From Torreya grandis (lineage: Eukaryota > Streptophyta > Pinopsida > Cupressales > Taxaceae), in assembly GCA_037957365.1 (NCBI GenBank), contig JARHVA010003260.1:1235001-1299000 (forward strand): a DNA stretch of 64,000 bases, read 5' to 3'. The notes below the pieces were generated by a model, which saw only the letters and a list, made by a program, of their open reading frames with translations, was not told the origin of the DNA and ran no database searches. Numbering within the stretch: position 1 is the first letter of the stretch; every line of letters begins with the position of its first letter. The position numbers and the translations under genes are program-made. Shown one piece after another: positions 21,000-35,000 of this stretch.

Positions 21000-22458
21000 T
21001 CTAATGTCCCTTTTTATAGCCTTCCAACATTTCTTAGAAGCTCCAACTTTCTTGGAGAATGTTTGCATTTTTAGAATGGAAGTCAGTTAGAAGAATTGTA
21101 TTTAGGGGATCAAGATGAAACTAGTGATTCTTTTAGGGAGCAATTACGACATTCAACAAAGATTACAAGGAGCATAGGAGTGAAATCAATATTCACAAGT
21201 ACTATTCATATGTATTATTCATTAGCACTATTCATGTGTCATTATTCATGGTGATGTGGTAGGTGATACAGGTGATGATACAATAGAGGAGGTGGATTAT
21301 GGATGAGGTGGAATGTCCCATAGGATAATCTCATATGGGGATAAGAGCATGTGCTTGGAGTGGGGAATACCACTCCACTTGGGAGACAAGAATATTTGCT
21401 TTGTTGACCACATGCTCTTGGTTTTGGTGGAAAAGACATAATAAAGAAGCATGGTTGTGGGATTCATAATGTGGGTGTGTGGAGAAGTCAAAAAGGAGGT
21501 TGGGACCCTCTTAGAGGCATGTGGGAACATGGGTGAATGATGGAAAGATCCCATCATTAATTCTCTTACACATGAGAGAGATAGGTGACATTATGGAAGC
21601 ATGAGAGACAGACATAATTATGTTCAAAGTGAAGGCTTGATTTTGACCCTTGCACATGGGCTAAAGCATGTCCAATAGTATCTATTGTGGCCCACATGGA
21701 AATGCGACACCACATTCTCTCTCTCTTCATAATTCCTCTCTCATTCCTTCTTCATTGTAAATTTTATAAATATGAGCTCTCTCCCATTTGAAAATCATAT
21801 TTTTCAAATCATAAACCACCCTATTTTTAGAACTTAAACTTGTGTTCAATTATTCCTCTCTTCGGATTAAATCAATAGAGTGTTGATTGCTAGTTTTGGT
21901 GGTGAGATATCCTCCCTAGTTGGTTACGGTAATTCCATCTAGGAATTACAATTGGGATTCATAATAGATTGAGAGTGCTTGCTAGTTTTAGTGGTGATAA
22001 ATCCTCCCTAAATGGTTATGGTAATTTCACCCATGAATTACAGTTGGTATTCATAGTTGATTTAGAGTGTAGTTTGCAAAGGGTGTGTGGTATGTAGGTC
22101 TTCCAGTGAAGATGTGTGAGGATTTGTGTCAAATTTTTAAGTGTTTTATTTTATAATAATATTTTATATTCATTGTATGAGTTTTTGTATATGAATATTG
22201 CTTCTATCAATATCATATGTAATCAGTAATTTAAAATGCCATAATATAAGATATGTCTGGTAGTGTTCTATTTCATGCAACTATGTGGTGAGAAAGTTAT
22301 ATTATGTATTATTTTAAATGTTAATAAAAGTATGTTCATGTCAATGTAAGAGTGAGGTTTGGAAATAGAATTTCAAATTTAAGTTTGTTAGTAAAGTGTG
22401 AGTTTGGGTTATTTGTGGTTTTGCATGTTTATAGAAAATAACCCACTTTGGAATATTT
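21000..22458 (+). repeat. Element B, right LTR
   Basis: It begins TCTAATGTCCC, with the terminal TG mutated to TC, and ends near GGAATATTT. It is collinear with the left LTR including the internal direct repeat, with scattered substitutions and small indels. Confidence 0.88.
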
Positions 22459-22980
22459 TAGGAGCTAGGGTTTGACTGTTAGTTTTATGGAGATTTGTTG
22501 ACTGTGTTGTTTTGGGGTTAAAATTGAGATTTGTTGGTCATGACAAGAATTTTTTTTGTTTATGTCAAGTCATTCTTGATATTTATTAATGGATAAGGGT
22601 TCAGCATGAAACTAGGGGTTTCAGGTAGCATGCAGATGGTTGTGGAAATGATAAAATATGAAGGGGTTTTCAAAAATAAGCCAAGCCATGGTTGATATAA
22701 GGAAATAGAAGAGAAAGAAATAAATGTTTGGCTTAGGCAAGGAAGAAAATATTTTACAAAGGCATTTACAGAGATAGTGTTTGTTCTTTTGGTTTACCCT
22801 AAATACTATGTTAATGTTATACAGTTTTTTGAAGAATGATTAAATGGATTTTAATAGAGTTTGATTTAGATTGTATATACCTTAATGAGAATCAAGGATT
22901 TAACCATATGGGATGATAAATATCCCCACATAATCAAATCAATGACTCGACATAAGTATAACATGAACATGGGTGATTAG
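22459..22980. other. Non-coding flank between elements B and C
   Basis: About 520 bases with no ORF and no second copy in the window. By nesting logic it belongs to the host sequence of B and C, possibly the middle of A's right LTR. No functional signal seen. Confidence 0.4.
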
Positions 22981-22985
22981 GGTAA
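22981..22985. repeat. Target site duplication of element C, left copy (GGTAA)
   Basis: GGTAA directly precedes TGTTAGCAACCC and recurs at 38478-38482 directly after the right LTR end. The perfect 5-bp copy, 15.5 kb apart, defines C as one insertion. Confidence 0.9.
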
Positions 22986-25900
22986 TGTTAGCAACCCAAG
23001 TTGCACCCAGCTGAAGTAGATTGCTCATATCTCCTTCAAACCTAGACTAATATTGGATTGGTCTATAGGCTATGGGATACCTGTATCTTAGACCAAACCT
23101 CTATATAAGGCTAGCTCCTTTGATATATCAACTCTACATTTGTTACTAAAACCTATTTATTTTGGGGATGAAAAGAGTTAGAAAGATAACTAAAAGGAAA
23201 ATCCTATACTAGTGATAGTGATGTACCTAATGTAATTATTCATCCACTCAATTTGAACTCCAACTAACACTAATGAACTAGAAATAGACTGAAACATTAT
23301 CTCTAAAGCTCATAAGCAATAATATTTCATATGAAGGTCCTGATGGATGATTATTTCTTGGAGGTGAAGGATGAGAGGCTTTTCCTAAAACACTTTCAAC
23401 CAGATAACACTTCAAGCATGATCATCACACTTTAACACTTCATATAACCTACATAAGATAACCAATCAGCATATAGGTGTGATAAGAACATGTTAAGGGA
23501 ATATTTATACCACTTATACACATTTGTAAAAGCATAAACACACTATAATCTAGTAATGGAGTATATTTAATAGTTTATTTATTAATTCAAGAGGTTATAA
23601 AGATCAATCTTGGCAGAGTTTCATCATGCCCAAGAGAGGGATCTTGAAACAAGGCTAAAAACCCTAAATATATAGAGAAAGAGGAGAGAAAAAGAATAAT
23701 GTCATAAAGGAGAGAGAGAAAATCATCTACGACCATCATTAACTCTAGCTTACTTTAGATACAACTTTTTATAAATAGTCCTCAAGACATCTCACTATGT
23801 TTGATGGCATTGCATGATTTTTGCATGAGTTGTTTGGCATTGAAAACAAGGTGGTGGGTGTAGTTGACTTGTTCAAACTCCTTTTCTAGCATGCTAAAAC
23901 ATTATTTGTCAAATAACTCCACTTGAAGGTCATTTATGCATTGATTATATCTTAAGGGTTAGTCAACTCATGATAAGGATCCATTATGCGTTGATTGACA
24001 ACTCAAGGACCAATTATGCATGGAATTACAACTTGAAGACTAGTTAACTAATTAATTATCCACTTAAGGATATATTATGTATGTTATTCCCACTTAATAT
24101 CAGTTATGTAGTGTGGATACTCTATATAAAATCTCATCAATTGATTTCAATGCCATTTTCCACTTTACTTGAATGACCAAATAGGTCTAATAGGCCAATT
24201 AAGCATAGTAGCCTAATTTATTGTACTTGATGTCCATGAAAACCCTACATGAAACCTTTAAAACCTATGAATAAGTGTGTTTTATGCCTAAAACAATCTC
24301 CTATATCATGAAATAGGTTTATTTGGGCAAAAACATCTGCAAATTGGTCAAACTAGTTGACTAGGTCAATCTATCTTTCATTTTGAGAATCTTATGTCTT
24401 TATAAGGTATAACATGTGTCAAGCTTCACTCTCCATTGATTGGAATCATTTTAAACTACCTTATACCTCTATTTCTACACTTTTTCCTCTAAAATCATAT
24501 TTTATGATAGGTTTGTATAGTTACATCATAGTACCATTTCTAGGACCCTCTATAAGTTTAATTCATGGTTCAAGAGTTTCTAGGATGATTCATGGGTGTT
24601 TGGAAGCAATAAACTTAACTTTTCTCAAAACTCATCTATAGGAGGGTTTAGGGAGGGTTTTGGAGGTGAACCTTATTAAAGTGGTTCATAAATTATGGAA
24701 ATCCAAACCAAAACATATTTACATATATATTTATTCCATATACCCCTTGAATTTTCTTGAGAATCTTGGGTTCCCATGCAAAACATGTGCAAAGATACGT
24801 ACATAGAAAAGTTTCCTTGTAGGGTTATGGATGCATTCTAGACTTGTTTATAGTCTTAAAAATGATTCATAAGTATTATCTCTTCAATAAACCTAAATAC
24901 TTCATGTATATCAATTTTTCTATGGTTTCCAACTCCTACTAAAATATTTTTTTCCAAGTCTTCATGTGATGAAATATATGAGCTCTTGAATAGGTAACTC
25001 GAATTTACTATGTAGACTATGTCATTTGAGTTTGCTCCCAAGGACAAAATTTACCTTTATATTTTATTTATCTACTTTAAATTTCTCATTTGGGACCTGA
25101 AACAAATTCTCACACCTTCTTATGGTGTCATTTATGCTTATAAGGGTCTGCAAGTGTCTTCATGGTGGTGTGAGCCTTCTAGGCTTCAAGACTAGTTTTA
25201 GTCCTATTTAACCTTTACTGAGTTTTGATGTTCAAGGAAAATATAGGTGATATTATGGGTTAAAACACATCATATCCTCTTCCTTACACTAATTCTCAAC
25301 CTTCTACAGTTTCCCTTGCCTAATCAAACTTCAACCTTGCTTTATTCCTTCATAAGACTTCCTATAGGATTTTACTGTTAATATATGTGTGTATGAATAA
25401 ATCAACGATTTGAAAGGTTATTTCAATGAAATTTTGATATATTTTGAAATAATAAAACATATTTTCAAGTTCCACAAATCCTCATATCCAAACCATATTT
25501 CAACTATGCCCCTGTATACTCCATACAGTAATCTTAGGGTTTGGGATTCATTAGGCCTAAATAACCTTAAGACTGAGTTTATGTTTTAAAACCTATAAAT
25601 AAGGTTTTTTAATTTTTAAAACATTATAAAATAATTATTACTTTCTTAATTTTATTTCATTACCCTTTCAAAAGTCAAAAGAATTCATATATCTTGAACA
25701 AGAAACATCCTCCACATTTAGGCATGTTTAGGTCTATCTCCTTATTATGCCCTCAAGGGAATTTTGTCTTAAAACCTGATTATCACATACTCCATAGAGA
25801 ATATAAAGTAACTAACATAATCATACCCTATCTCAAAACCCCTTATTGTAACTTAATCTCTCTTTTTTTCTTTCAAACTTTCCAAATGTACATCTAGTCT

Positions 25901-28900
25901 CATCTATGACTACTAGCAAATTGTATGAGGTCTGTGACAAAATAGTACCTACTTCCACTATGTACATGACCTTTAGGATAATATGAATATATTTATATAG
26001 TTAAAATGAGTATTTTTACAAAAAATTAGAACCTTACTCCTCCTACAGATGCTCCAAAGTCACAATTTTCTCCAAGACTGGTTCTTGGGTGTTGACTAAG
26101 TATATATGACTGTGTAGGTGCATGTTGGCTATGTATGTTTGAGGTTTTTCATATTTATTCACTATATCATTAGTATTTACAACTATTTAAACTATTTAAA
26201 TCTTCATCAAGCTCTAAACTCTTCAAATAACTCTCACTCTTCACCATATTGCACTTGTAGACCTCATTGACTTGATATTGGTTTGATCAAATGGACCTAT
26301 AGGCTGGGGCATGTAGGTCGCTTTTTGACTACATAGGCCACTTATCCATCTCATATAACCATTTAAATCATTTATTTTTTCAACCATAATATTCCATTAT
26401 CATTAGTTTTTGATACCTGAATCATATATCAATCATAAAGTCACTTTGAGCTCACCTACCTCACTGAACATTTCACATCACCATGATGGTTGTAGGTGTG
26501 CATTTGGTCCACTATAAAAATAGTAGGTTAATGAAGGATATGAGGTTATTTTTTTATTTATTAAAAATTTTATATCTTACCATTAACCTTGAAACCTATA
26601 AATCATTCATCTTACCCAAGACCAAGGCCTTGATGCCTACTTTCAACACTCAGTCACTATGAGGCTTGCCAAACCCCATTGTATAGACTGAGACATTTAT
26701 GTTGGAGTATTTTGAGAAAACATATGGCATAAAATTTATTTTTTAAATATTTTAACCTTAACCTAGTTTAATCCTTATATTTCTTGTATAATAACCTTGT
26801 TCAAGATGACCTCCTTTGAAGAATCTTCATGTTGACCATTGTAGGTGAAGATTTAGACTGTGTACGAACTGATGACAAGTAGGAGGTTGATCTCAAGAGG
26901 AAAAAGTTTCTCCAAGACCCTCATTGAATCTCCATATTCCACACAATTCTTGTAAAAATATCAACTATCCATAATATCTTTGAATAGTATTGAGAATAAT
27001 AAAAGGTCCATTACCTTAAACAACTCAAAATTACCTTAATCTCTACTAAAAAAGAGACTTATAATGCTTATGACTAGAATTAGTGATCTTCAATAGGTTT
27101 TTTACTCCATTAAATCCATGAAGACTTCTTCAATGGTTTATTTGACATGGATTTTTTATCTTTGACCCCTTTTTAATCCCTTAAAATAAGTCCATTACTT
27201 TCTTAGACCTTGTTTGATCATGATTGTTATAGGTGGAGATTTAGAAAGTTGGAATAGGCCTAGTCATCCTATTGAGAATATTCTTGATATATATTATTGT
27301 CATCTTGGATTAATTTATTAATATCTCCAATTCATCCTCTTCACAACCTTTCATACCTTCTTCTTTTTTACTTTAATGGAATTGCTCATATGACAACCCT
27401 TTGTTCCTTGTCTTGTATGGTCTGAGATAATCCTTAGTCCTTGAGAAGGTTTAGGATATAGCTTAAGAACTATCATTCATTGAAATAAAATAAGGGAGAT
27501 AATTCAACCTAGTTAATTTATATATTCATATCTTTTATTCTCATCAAAACATTATTTCCATGAAGCACATCCTTCATTGTATTTCCTTCAGTTGTAAGTG
27601 ATCATTCTTCTCTATTTAGCAGGGTTTAGTATTTGCATAGTCATATCCTTGTGACCATAATAGTTTTTGGTGTAATTTAATCCTCTTTAAAAATGGATAA
27701 ATTATATTTAAGTGGATTTAAGGTGATATTATGGTAGTAAACTAGCATGGATATGGAGTGATGAGCCTACAATAGTGATGAGTGGCATTGTAGAGACTGT
27801 GGAAAAGGATGAAACATGATAGAAAAGAAACTTGAATCCAATCTCTAAGTAGTATTGAAGACCATAAATGTAGAATAGACACATAAACCAATCATACATA
27901 CCACTTTGTAGGTCTTTTACAATCATATACTTCTGCAAATGGAAACCTAGGAATCATTAAATACCTTAAAGAATGTTAACTTTCAATAAATCTATTAAAC
28001 AGTGACTAAGAGGAGGTTTGAGGGTGATTGATGGATTATTTGATATGTTACCTTGAAGAAACTTTAATAAAATTTAAATAATAAAATATTAACATGAAAT
28101 AGACCTAAAAACCAAGTTTTAAAATAATTTTGACACTCTTGTATTTCTCATGAACTGTACAATCTCTCCAAACTATCTACAAACTGCATATTAGATGTGT
28201 ATTATGTTCTTGAGATCCATGTACCCTCACACATGTGGAAATAAGCTAAATAATATCATGAAAATGTGGATCATACTCCTAAAAATCTCCACAAACTTCC
28301 ATATTTCTATCATGATGCCTAAATGAGGAGAAATCTTAGAATATCAGTTGCCTGCTTGAATGAAAAAGGCATAGTGAGTGCCTTAGATTGTAAAAGATTA
28401 TTCATAAATGAGAGAGAGTAAAATTAATAACCAATTACCAAATATGGAATCTATTTCAATCCCCTTCTTCTACCCAAAATTTTAGATCTTTATTTTCTCT
28501 CTCATGGCCATACCATCTATAAACTTGAAGGGCTCTCTTGATGTGCAAAGGAACTAAGTGGATGAAAATAATTGGTTTTGAGCCTGTTTATAATCCTTTT
28601 GCCTTTAATATATTATATAACACATTTCATTTCTTCATCTTCAATCTCTTAACCTCTATTGTTTTTAAAAGTTCAAACAAATCTGTACTTCTTGCATAAA
28701 ACACATGAAAATAGCATTTCCTTTGCATTTTCTTCACACTTCAAGTTTGGAACCACCAATTTAGGGAAAGAAGAGGAAGATTCAGGTCAAGAGTGAGATT
28801 ATAAAAAGTATAAAAGGATTTTATGATCAAAATAGGGGCAAATTTGGTATGTGGGAACTCTTGGAGGCCAAGACAACGCTTTAAAGTTGCATGAAGAGAT

Positions 28901-29371
28901 ATTCCCAAAGCATAAGACTTTGTAATTAAGGCAACTACATGAATATTAAGGTTTTTATAGATGTTATATATGCTTTAGTTGCCTTTTGACTCAAAATATA
29001 TCATTTAAAGGCCAAAACCTTTGCTTTTAGTCAACATATATAGCTTCACAAGGAGAATTGCCACTAAGGACCATGAAGAATACCTTATAGCCTTCTTAAA
29101 AGTATTGAATGAGGCTTATATATGTATTCAACACACCTTATAAGCTTATAGTAAGCCTCATGCTTGAATATATTTAATATACCATGAGGAAACTCATCAC
29201 AATTTGAAACTAAGACATGACCATGATAAGACATTGAAACTTACTCCCTTCATGACAATCAAAGATATCATGATGATCAAGCACATCATCTAAGGGCTAA
29301 TATAACTAAGACATGGAAAGATTTTAGTTATATGTGTTGGTTTCTGGCCTTGATAGGGTAAATTTCTAACA
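22986..29371 (-). repeat. Element C, left LTR (6386 bp)
   Basis: It runs from TGTTAGCAACCC to TTTCTAACA, so the terminal TGTTAG and CTAACA are perfect inverted repeats. Collinearity with the right copy can be followed along its length, for example GAGAGGGATCTTGAAACAAG near 23630 and 32685, and CCCTCAAGGGAATTTT near 25750 and 34840. Only ORFs below 80 codons occur and they are not conserved between the two copies. I see no coding content. Confidence 0.9.
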
Positions 29372-29800
29372 TCTTTGGTGATTCATAGGGGTTGACCAGC
29401 CTGCTGGTCAAGAGAATCCACTGATTTTTCATATGATAATGATAATCTAAAACATGACAAGATGATTTTGATGAATCTACAAAATATTTAGCACTTTTAG
29501 ACACCTCTTATGACTGCAACCAATAAGAAGACACAAATAGAAACAACAAATGAACACACCTAAATCTAAGAATCAAACACACATGAGCTAAAGAAAATAA
29601 GAACAAGACAGTAGACTACTACTTATGCTAACAACTTATTAAAACAAGACAAAAAATGAAAACAATAAACCTAAGGTCACAATATTTTCTCTAGGGTCAA
29701 ATGGGAAACTTGATTGACCATTATGGCACCATGAAGAATGATTTACACATCTTTATATCTCCTTCTTATAGATAGGAGCATTAGCACATTAATGGCCTCT
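29372..29800 (-). other. Element C internal, 3' untranslated part
   Basis: The 430 bases next to the left LTR have no open frame. The minus-strand sequence abutting the LTR (ATGAATCACCAAAGA) is not a clean purine tract, which is unusual for the 3' side of an LTR element. Confidence 0.4.
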
Positions 29801-32021
29801 TGGGGAAGTAGTTGGGCCTTTTATTTCCATTTTAAGGTGCATAGATTGTACATATGAGTCCAAGACCTAGTCATACTCCTCACATATCCTTCTACTCTGC
29901 AAGAACAATGTTAATTCTACCTCATTCATGGGTTTTTGATGATCAACCATGTCTTATTTATGTTTTCATTCTGCTCCACATGGGCATCTTGAACTTAATT
30001 AGGCATACTAGAAGATAATATTTATTTATTTGGTTTGTGCTCAGGAGAAATTATTTGAGGTGCCACTTCAACCAACATTTCTTCATTATTTTCATCATCT
30101 TGTGCCTAATCTTATTGTGGACAAAACTTGACAGGATCAATAGCTTATTATTCTTCAACATGTTATATAAAAAGTGTGAGACCTTAAAGAGCTTGATATT
30201 CATTACAAACATTCATATATTGCTACCAAAGGTCATCATTGTCACCTTGACATTCATCATCTTTGGCTGACCTGCACGCATCTATGGTAACAACTACAAG
30301 TTCTTAAGAAACATCTTGATAGAGGATAGTTACCATGTGACCAAGGAGTTCTTGAGAAACAACCTCTTCTTGCTCAATTGATACCTCTTTATTTTGTGTC
30401 TCATCTTGTACTTGCAACTCATTTTCTATCCCAACCACCTCTTGTAACTCATCCTCTTTTGCATTTTAAAAGATATAATCATGCCTATCCTTACCAAAGG
30501 GTGTGTCAATGGTGATTTCTTCCTCATTTTCACTAAAGACACTCTCATATTCCATCAACTCAATTGAATATTCATCATTTACCTCATAAATTAGAGGATC
30601 CTTCTCAATAATTGGCATGATGAATCCCTGAAAATACTCAAAAAGAAGAGATAAATCCAAAGGAGTTGTCATGGATGCTTTATCATGCTCATGGGACTAC
30701 TTAACTTTGACAACCATCACTTCCTCTCTCTACCACATATTTTATTGAATATAATTTCATGAAGGGAAAGCCTTGGACATTTGAGGAAGGAGGAGTGAAG
30801 TTTGAATGATCTCATGCTTACTTTCGACTTCAACATCTTGACTTATGCTTAATTGCTCTTCATTCTCCCTTGACTATTGCATTAGTTTCTAAGTCATAAA
30901 CTTGGGTTTAGGGACTTCTTATTTTACACTTGTTATATCCATGGGTATGAATGGAGTAACCTTCTTCTAAGATGGGATTGATTTTGTAATTACTGTTGAA
31001 TAATGTAGATGTTGGTTTGCAAGCTTAATTTGTTTAGCAAAGTGAGCCTCAAAATTAAGAACCATATCATTGGAGATCTCTCCCTATTGATTAAAATATG
31101 AAGGCACTTGCATGATCTATTATGAAACATGTAACTCAATGTCCTCAAAACACACTTCTTTCACCTTTTGAGGTCTCTCTTGGATAGACTTCCAAGTAGG
31201 AAAGCTTGGCAAAGCTTCTGAGGAATTTTTAGGGCTGTAGCACACATTTATTTGATACTCTTGAGATGAGAAGGGAAGCTAAATGGAGGACTGATGTGAA
31301 ATGAAGGAGGGAACATGTTGCTAGTTGTGGTAAACCTAGTGTCTCTCATAGAATACCAACTTTTCTTCAATGCCTTTAAGTAACCCCTATGTCAAGGATA
31401 TCATCACTACCTTTTGAATGACCTTTTCTTATGAAAGATGCCAACTCTTATTTATCTTATTACAATGAATTTATCATGCCTAGTGATCTCCTTTATATAG
31501 CTCCTTTGTGTTTCAATGCTCACCATATGCTTCTCATAGCCAAACAAGGTTTGTTTAAAGCTTGATATGGATTGTCTTGGAACTTGTTTGAGTTGATCAG
31601 GAATGTCATCAGATTGCCATGATTGATTAAATTAATAATTAGGCTATAAAGGAGGTGAAAGAGGTTCACAAGGAGGGATATAATAGTGTCCTTGGTATTG
31701 AAATGGATCATAGGCTTGATAAGGGCTCTCATACTACTGATCTAGATGAATATAGGATTGATAGGGATCATAATGAGATGTATAGGGATCATATTGGAAT
31801 TAGGATGGTTTATAAGGCTATTGATAAGGAGATGAATGATAATAATCTACTTTAAGGGTTTCCATATCCCACCATAAGACATGAAAAATAATGATCTTAT
31901 GAACAAGAGCTTCTCCTTATACCTTTGAAATGATGACCCAAATGAGTGCTTAAAGCTGCTTGTGAAGACCAAAATTCTGACGTGAATGCTCCAATGTTTG
32001 AATCTGTGTCCCACCAGGCAT
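29801..32021 (-). pseudogene. Element C decayed ORF, unrecognised gag-like protein
   Basis: On the minus strand an ATG at 32021, nine bases inside the LTR boundary, opens MPGGTQIQTLEHSRQNFGLH. The same frame, broken by isolated stops, runs for over 180 codons to 31450. It includes a Tyr/Pro/Gln-rich stretch in which YDPYQSY-like units recur four or five times (31690-31840), then DDIPDQLKQVPRQSISSFKQ. A further acidic part in shifted frames (SENEEEITID, 30530-30560; QDETQNKEVSIEQEE, 30360-30410) follows to about 29800. There is no zinc knuckle and no pol motif. The position next to the LTR suggests gag or a gag replacement; the family is unknown to me. Confidence 0.6.
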
Positions 32022-32029
32022 GCCAGAAC
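32005..32029 (-). other. Putative primer-binding region of element C
   Basis: On the minus strand TCTGGCATGCCTGGTGGGAC follows the LTR end by one base. It is the expected place of the primer site and includes the ORF's ATG. It does not match the initiator-Met site, and I could not assign a tRNA from memory. Confidence 0.4.
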
Positions 32030-35000
32030 TATTAGCAACCCAAGTTTCACCTTACTAAAGTAGATTTCTCATATCTCCTTTAAACCTAGACTAACATTGG
32101 ATTGGTCTACAGGCTATGGGATACATGTATCTTATACCAAACCTCTAGATTATGAGGATCTCTTTTGATATATTAACTCTAGTTTTGTTACTAAAACCTA
32201 CTTGTTTTAGGGGTGAAAATAGTTTAAAAGATAACTAAAAGGGAAAACCTCTACTAGTGATGGTGATGCACCTAATTTAATCATTCATCCACTCAATTTG
32301 AACTCCAACTAACATTAATGAACTAGAAATAGACTAAAAAATTATATCCAAAGCTCCTAACCAACAATATTTCTTATGAAGGTCCTGATGGATGATTATG
32401 ACTTGGAGGTGAAGGATGAGAGGCTTCTCTTGAAACACTTTCAACTAGATAACACTTCAAGCATGATCATCAAACTTTGACACTTCATACAACCTGCATA
32501 AGACAACTAATCAACATATAGGTATGACAAAGACATGTTAAGGGAAGATTTATACCACTTATACACATATGGACAAGCATAAACACACAATAATCCAATA
32601 ATGGAGTAGTTTCAATAGTTACTTTATTAATTCAAGAGGTTACAAAGCTCAATCTTGGTAGAGTTTCATCATACCCAAGAGAGGGATCTTGAAACAAGGT
32701 TAAAAAGATTGAATATATAAAGAAAGAGGAGAGAACAATAAGAATGGCATAGAGGAGAGATGGAAACTCAACCATGACCATTATTAAATACATCTTACTT
32801 TAGATACAATTTGTTACAAATAATCCTCAAGACATCTGACTATGTTTGATGGTGTTTCATGATTTTTGCATGAGCTATTTGGCATTGAAAATAAGGTGGT
32901 GGGTGTAGTTAACTTGTTCAAACTCATAATCTAGAATGTCACACCATTGTTTGTCAAACAAATCCACTTTAATATTAGTCATACATTGATTATCTCTTAT
33001 GGGTCAGTCAACTCATGATAAGGATCAATTATGTGTTAATTGACAACTCAAGGACCAATTGTGCATAGAATTGCCACTTGAAGACTACTTAACTCATTCA
33101 TTAGCCACTTAAGGATCTATTATGCATGTTATTTGCTCTTAATATTATTTATGTGTCATGGATACTCTGCATCAACTCTCATCAATAGCTTTCAATGCCA
33201 TTTTCCACTTTACTTGATTGACCCAATAGGTCTACTAGGCCAATTAAGACTAGTAGCCTAACTGCTTGTACTTGATGGCCATAAAAACCCTACATTAAAC
33301 TTTAAATCCTATGAATAGGTTTTTTTTATACATAAAACAATATCCCATATCATTAAATAGGTCTCTTTGAGCAAGAAATATATGCAAATTGGTTAAACTA
33401 GTTGACTAAGTCAATTTGTCTTTCATTTCTATACACTAGTTGATTAGAAGAGTGTTGCAAAGGAATTTTCAAGCATGTTTTTGAGAATATGATGGCTTGA
33501 AAAGGTATAAAAATTGTCAATATTACTCTCCATTGATTGGAATCATCTTAAACTACATTTTACCTTTATTTATACACTTTTTCCTTTAAAAACCCTATTT
33601 TTTGATAGATCTATATCGTTCATACATCACAATACCATGTCCAAGACCCTCTCTAAGTTTACTTCATGTCTCAAGAGTTTATAGGATTATTAATGGGTGT
33701 TTGGATGCAATAAACTTCACTTTTCTCAAAACTAGTTTGTAGGAGGGTTTAGGGAGGGTTTTGGAGGTGAAACCTTAACGATGGTTCATAAAGTAAGGAC
33801 CTCTAAACTAGAACATCTTTCCATGGATATTTAGTCCATAGACCCCTTCAATTTTCTTGAGAATATTGGGTTCCCATGTAGAAGGTGTGAAAATATATGT
33901 ACATAGAGAATTTTGCTTATAGGGTTCTAAATGTATTTTGAACCTACTTGTAGTCTTACCAATGGTTCATAAACCTCATATCTTCAATCAACCTCAATCC
34001 TTCATGGATTTCAATTTCTCTATGGTTCCTAGTTCTTGATAAAATGATTTGGTCCAAGTCCTCATGTGATGAAATATATGAGCTCTTGAACAGGCAGCTC
34101 CAATTGACTATGTAGATTGTGTGGTTCGAGTTTTCTGCCAAGGACCAAATTGACCTTTATATTTCTTTTATCTACTTTAAATCACTCTTTTTAGACCTAA
34201 AAAAACTTCTCACACCTTCTCATGGTGTCATTTATTCTTATAAGGGTCTTCAAGTGTCTTCATGGTGGTGTGAGCCTTTTAGGCTTCAAGACTGGTTTTA
34301 GGCCTATTTAACCTTTTCTAAGTTTTGATGTTCATGGTAATTGTAGGTGATATTATGGGTTAAAACACATCATATCCTCTTCCTTCCACAAATTCTCAAC
34401 CTTATACATTTTCCCCTGGCTAATCAAACTTCAACCTTGCTCTATTCCTTCATAAGACTAACTGTAGGATTATATTGTCAATCTATGTGTATGAATAAAT
34501 AAAAGGTTTAAAAGGTTATTTCAATGAAATTTTGATATATTTTGAATGTATAAAAAAAAATTCAAGGTCCACAAATCCTCAGATCTAAACTATGTTTCAA
34601 CTATGTATACTCCATATAATAAGCTTAGGGTTTGGGATTCACTAGGCTTGAGCAACCCTAAGACTGAGTTTGATGTTTTAAAACCTCTAAACAAGGTTGA
34701 TACATTTTTAAAACATTATAACATCATTATTAATTTCTTGAATATATGTCATTTCCCTTTCAAAATTCAAAAGCATGCATATATCTTGAGCAAGAAATAT
34801 CCTCCACATTTAGGCATGTTTAGGTCTATCTCCTTATTATGCCCTCAAGGGAATTTTCTCTTAAAACATAACTGTAACATACTCCATATAGAATATAAAT
34901 TCACTAACATCATCATACCCTATCTCAAAACCCTTTCTTGTAGTTTAATCTCTATGTTTTGCCTTCAAACTTTCCAAATGTGCATCTAGTCTCCTCTATA

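Larger units (their letters stand above)
16089..22458 (+). mobile_element. LTR retrotransposon 'B', non-autonomous, carrying a PDS5-like gene fragment
   Basis: Two collinear LTRs of about 1.45 kb (16089-17539 and 21000-22458) flank a 3.46-kb internal region. The initiator-Met primer site TGGTATCAGAGC follows the left LTR and a purine tract (GGGAAGGGAAG) precedes the right one. These are consistent with a plus-strand LTR element of the Ty3 or copia class. I see no protease, RT, RNase H or integrase motif anywhere inside. The first frame is instead a host-like PDS5 fragment. Ends are within a few bases; the flanks AAGGA and TAGGA could be a 4-of-5 target duplication. By eye the LTRs differ at perhaps 10-15% of positions, so B is old. 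Confidence 0.88.

Noticed and set aside
22986..29371. Small ORFs of 60-80 codons inside the long LTRs of C (for example 24414-24641, 25694-25897, 27729-27938)
   Set aside because: The corresponding positions in the other LTR have different breaks or lengths and no recognisable domain; they fit chance in AT-rich DNA.
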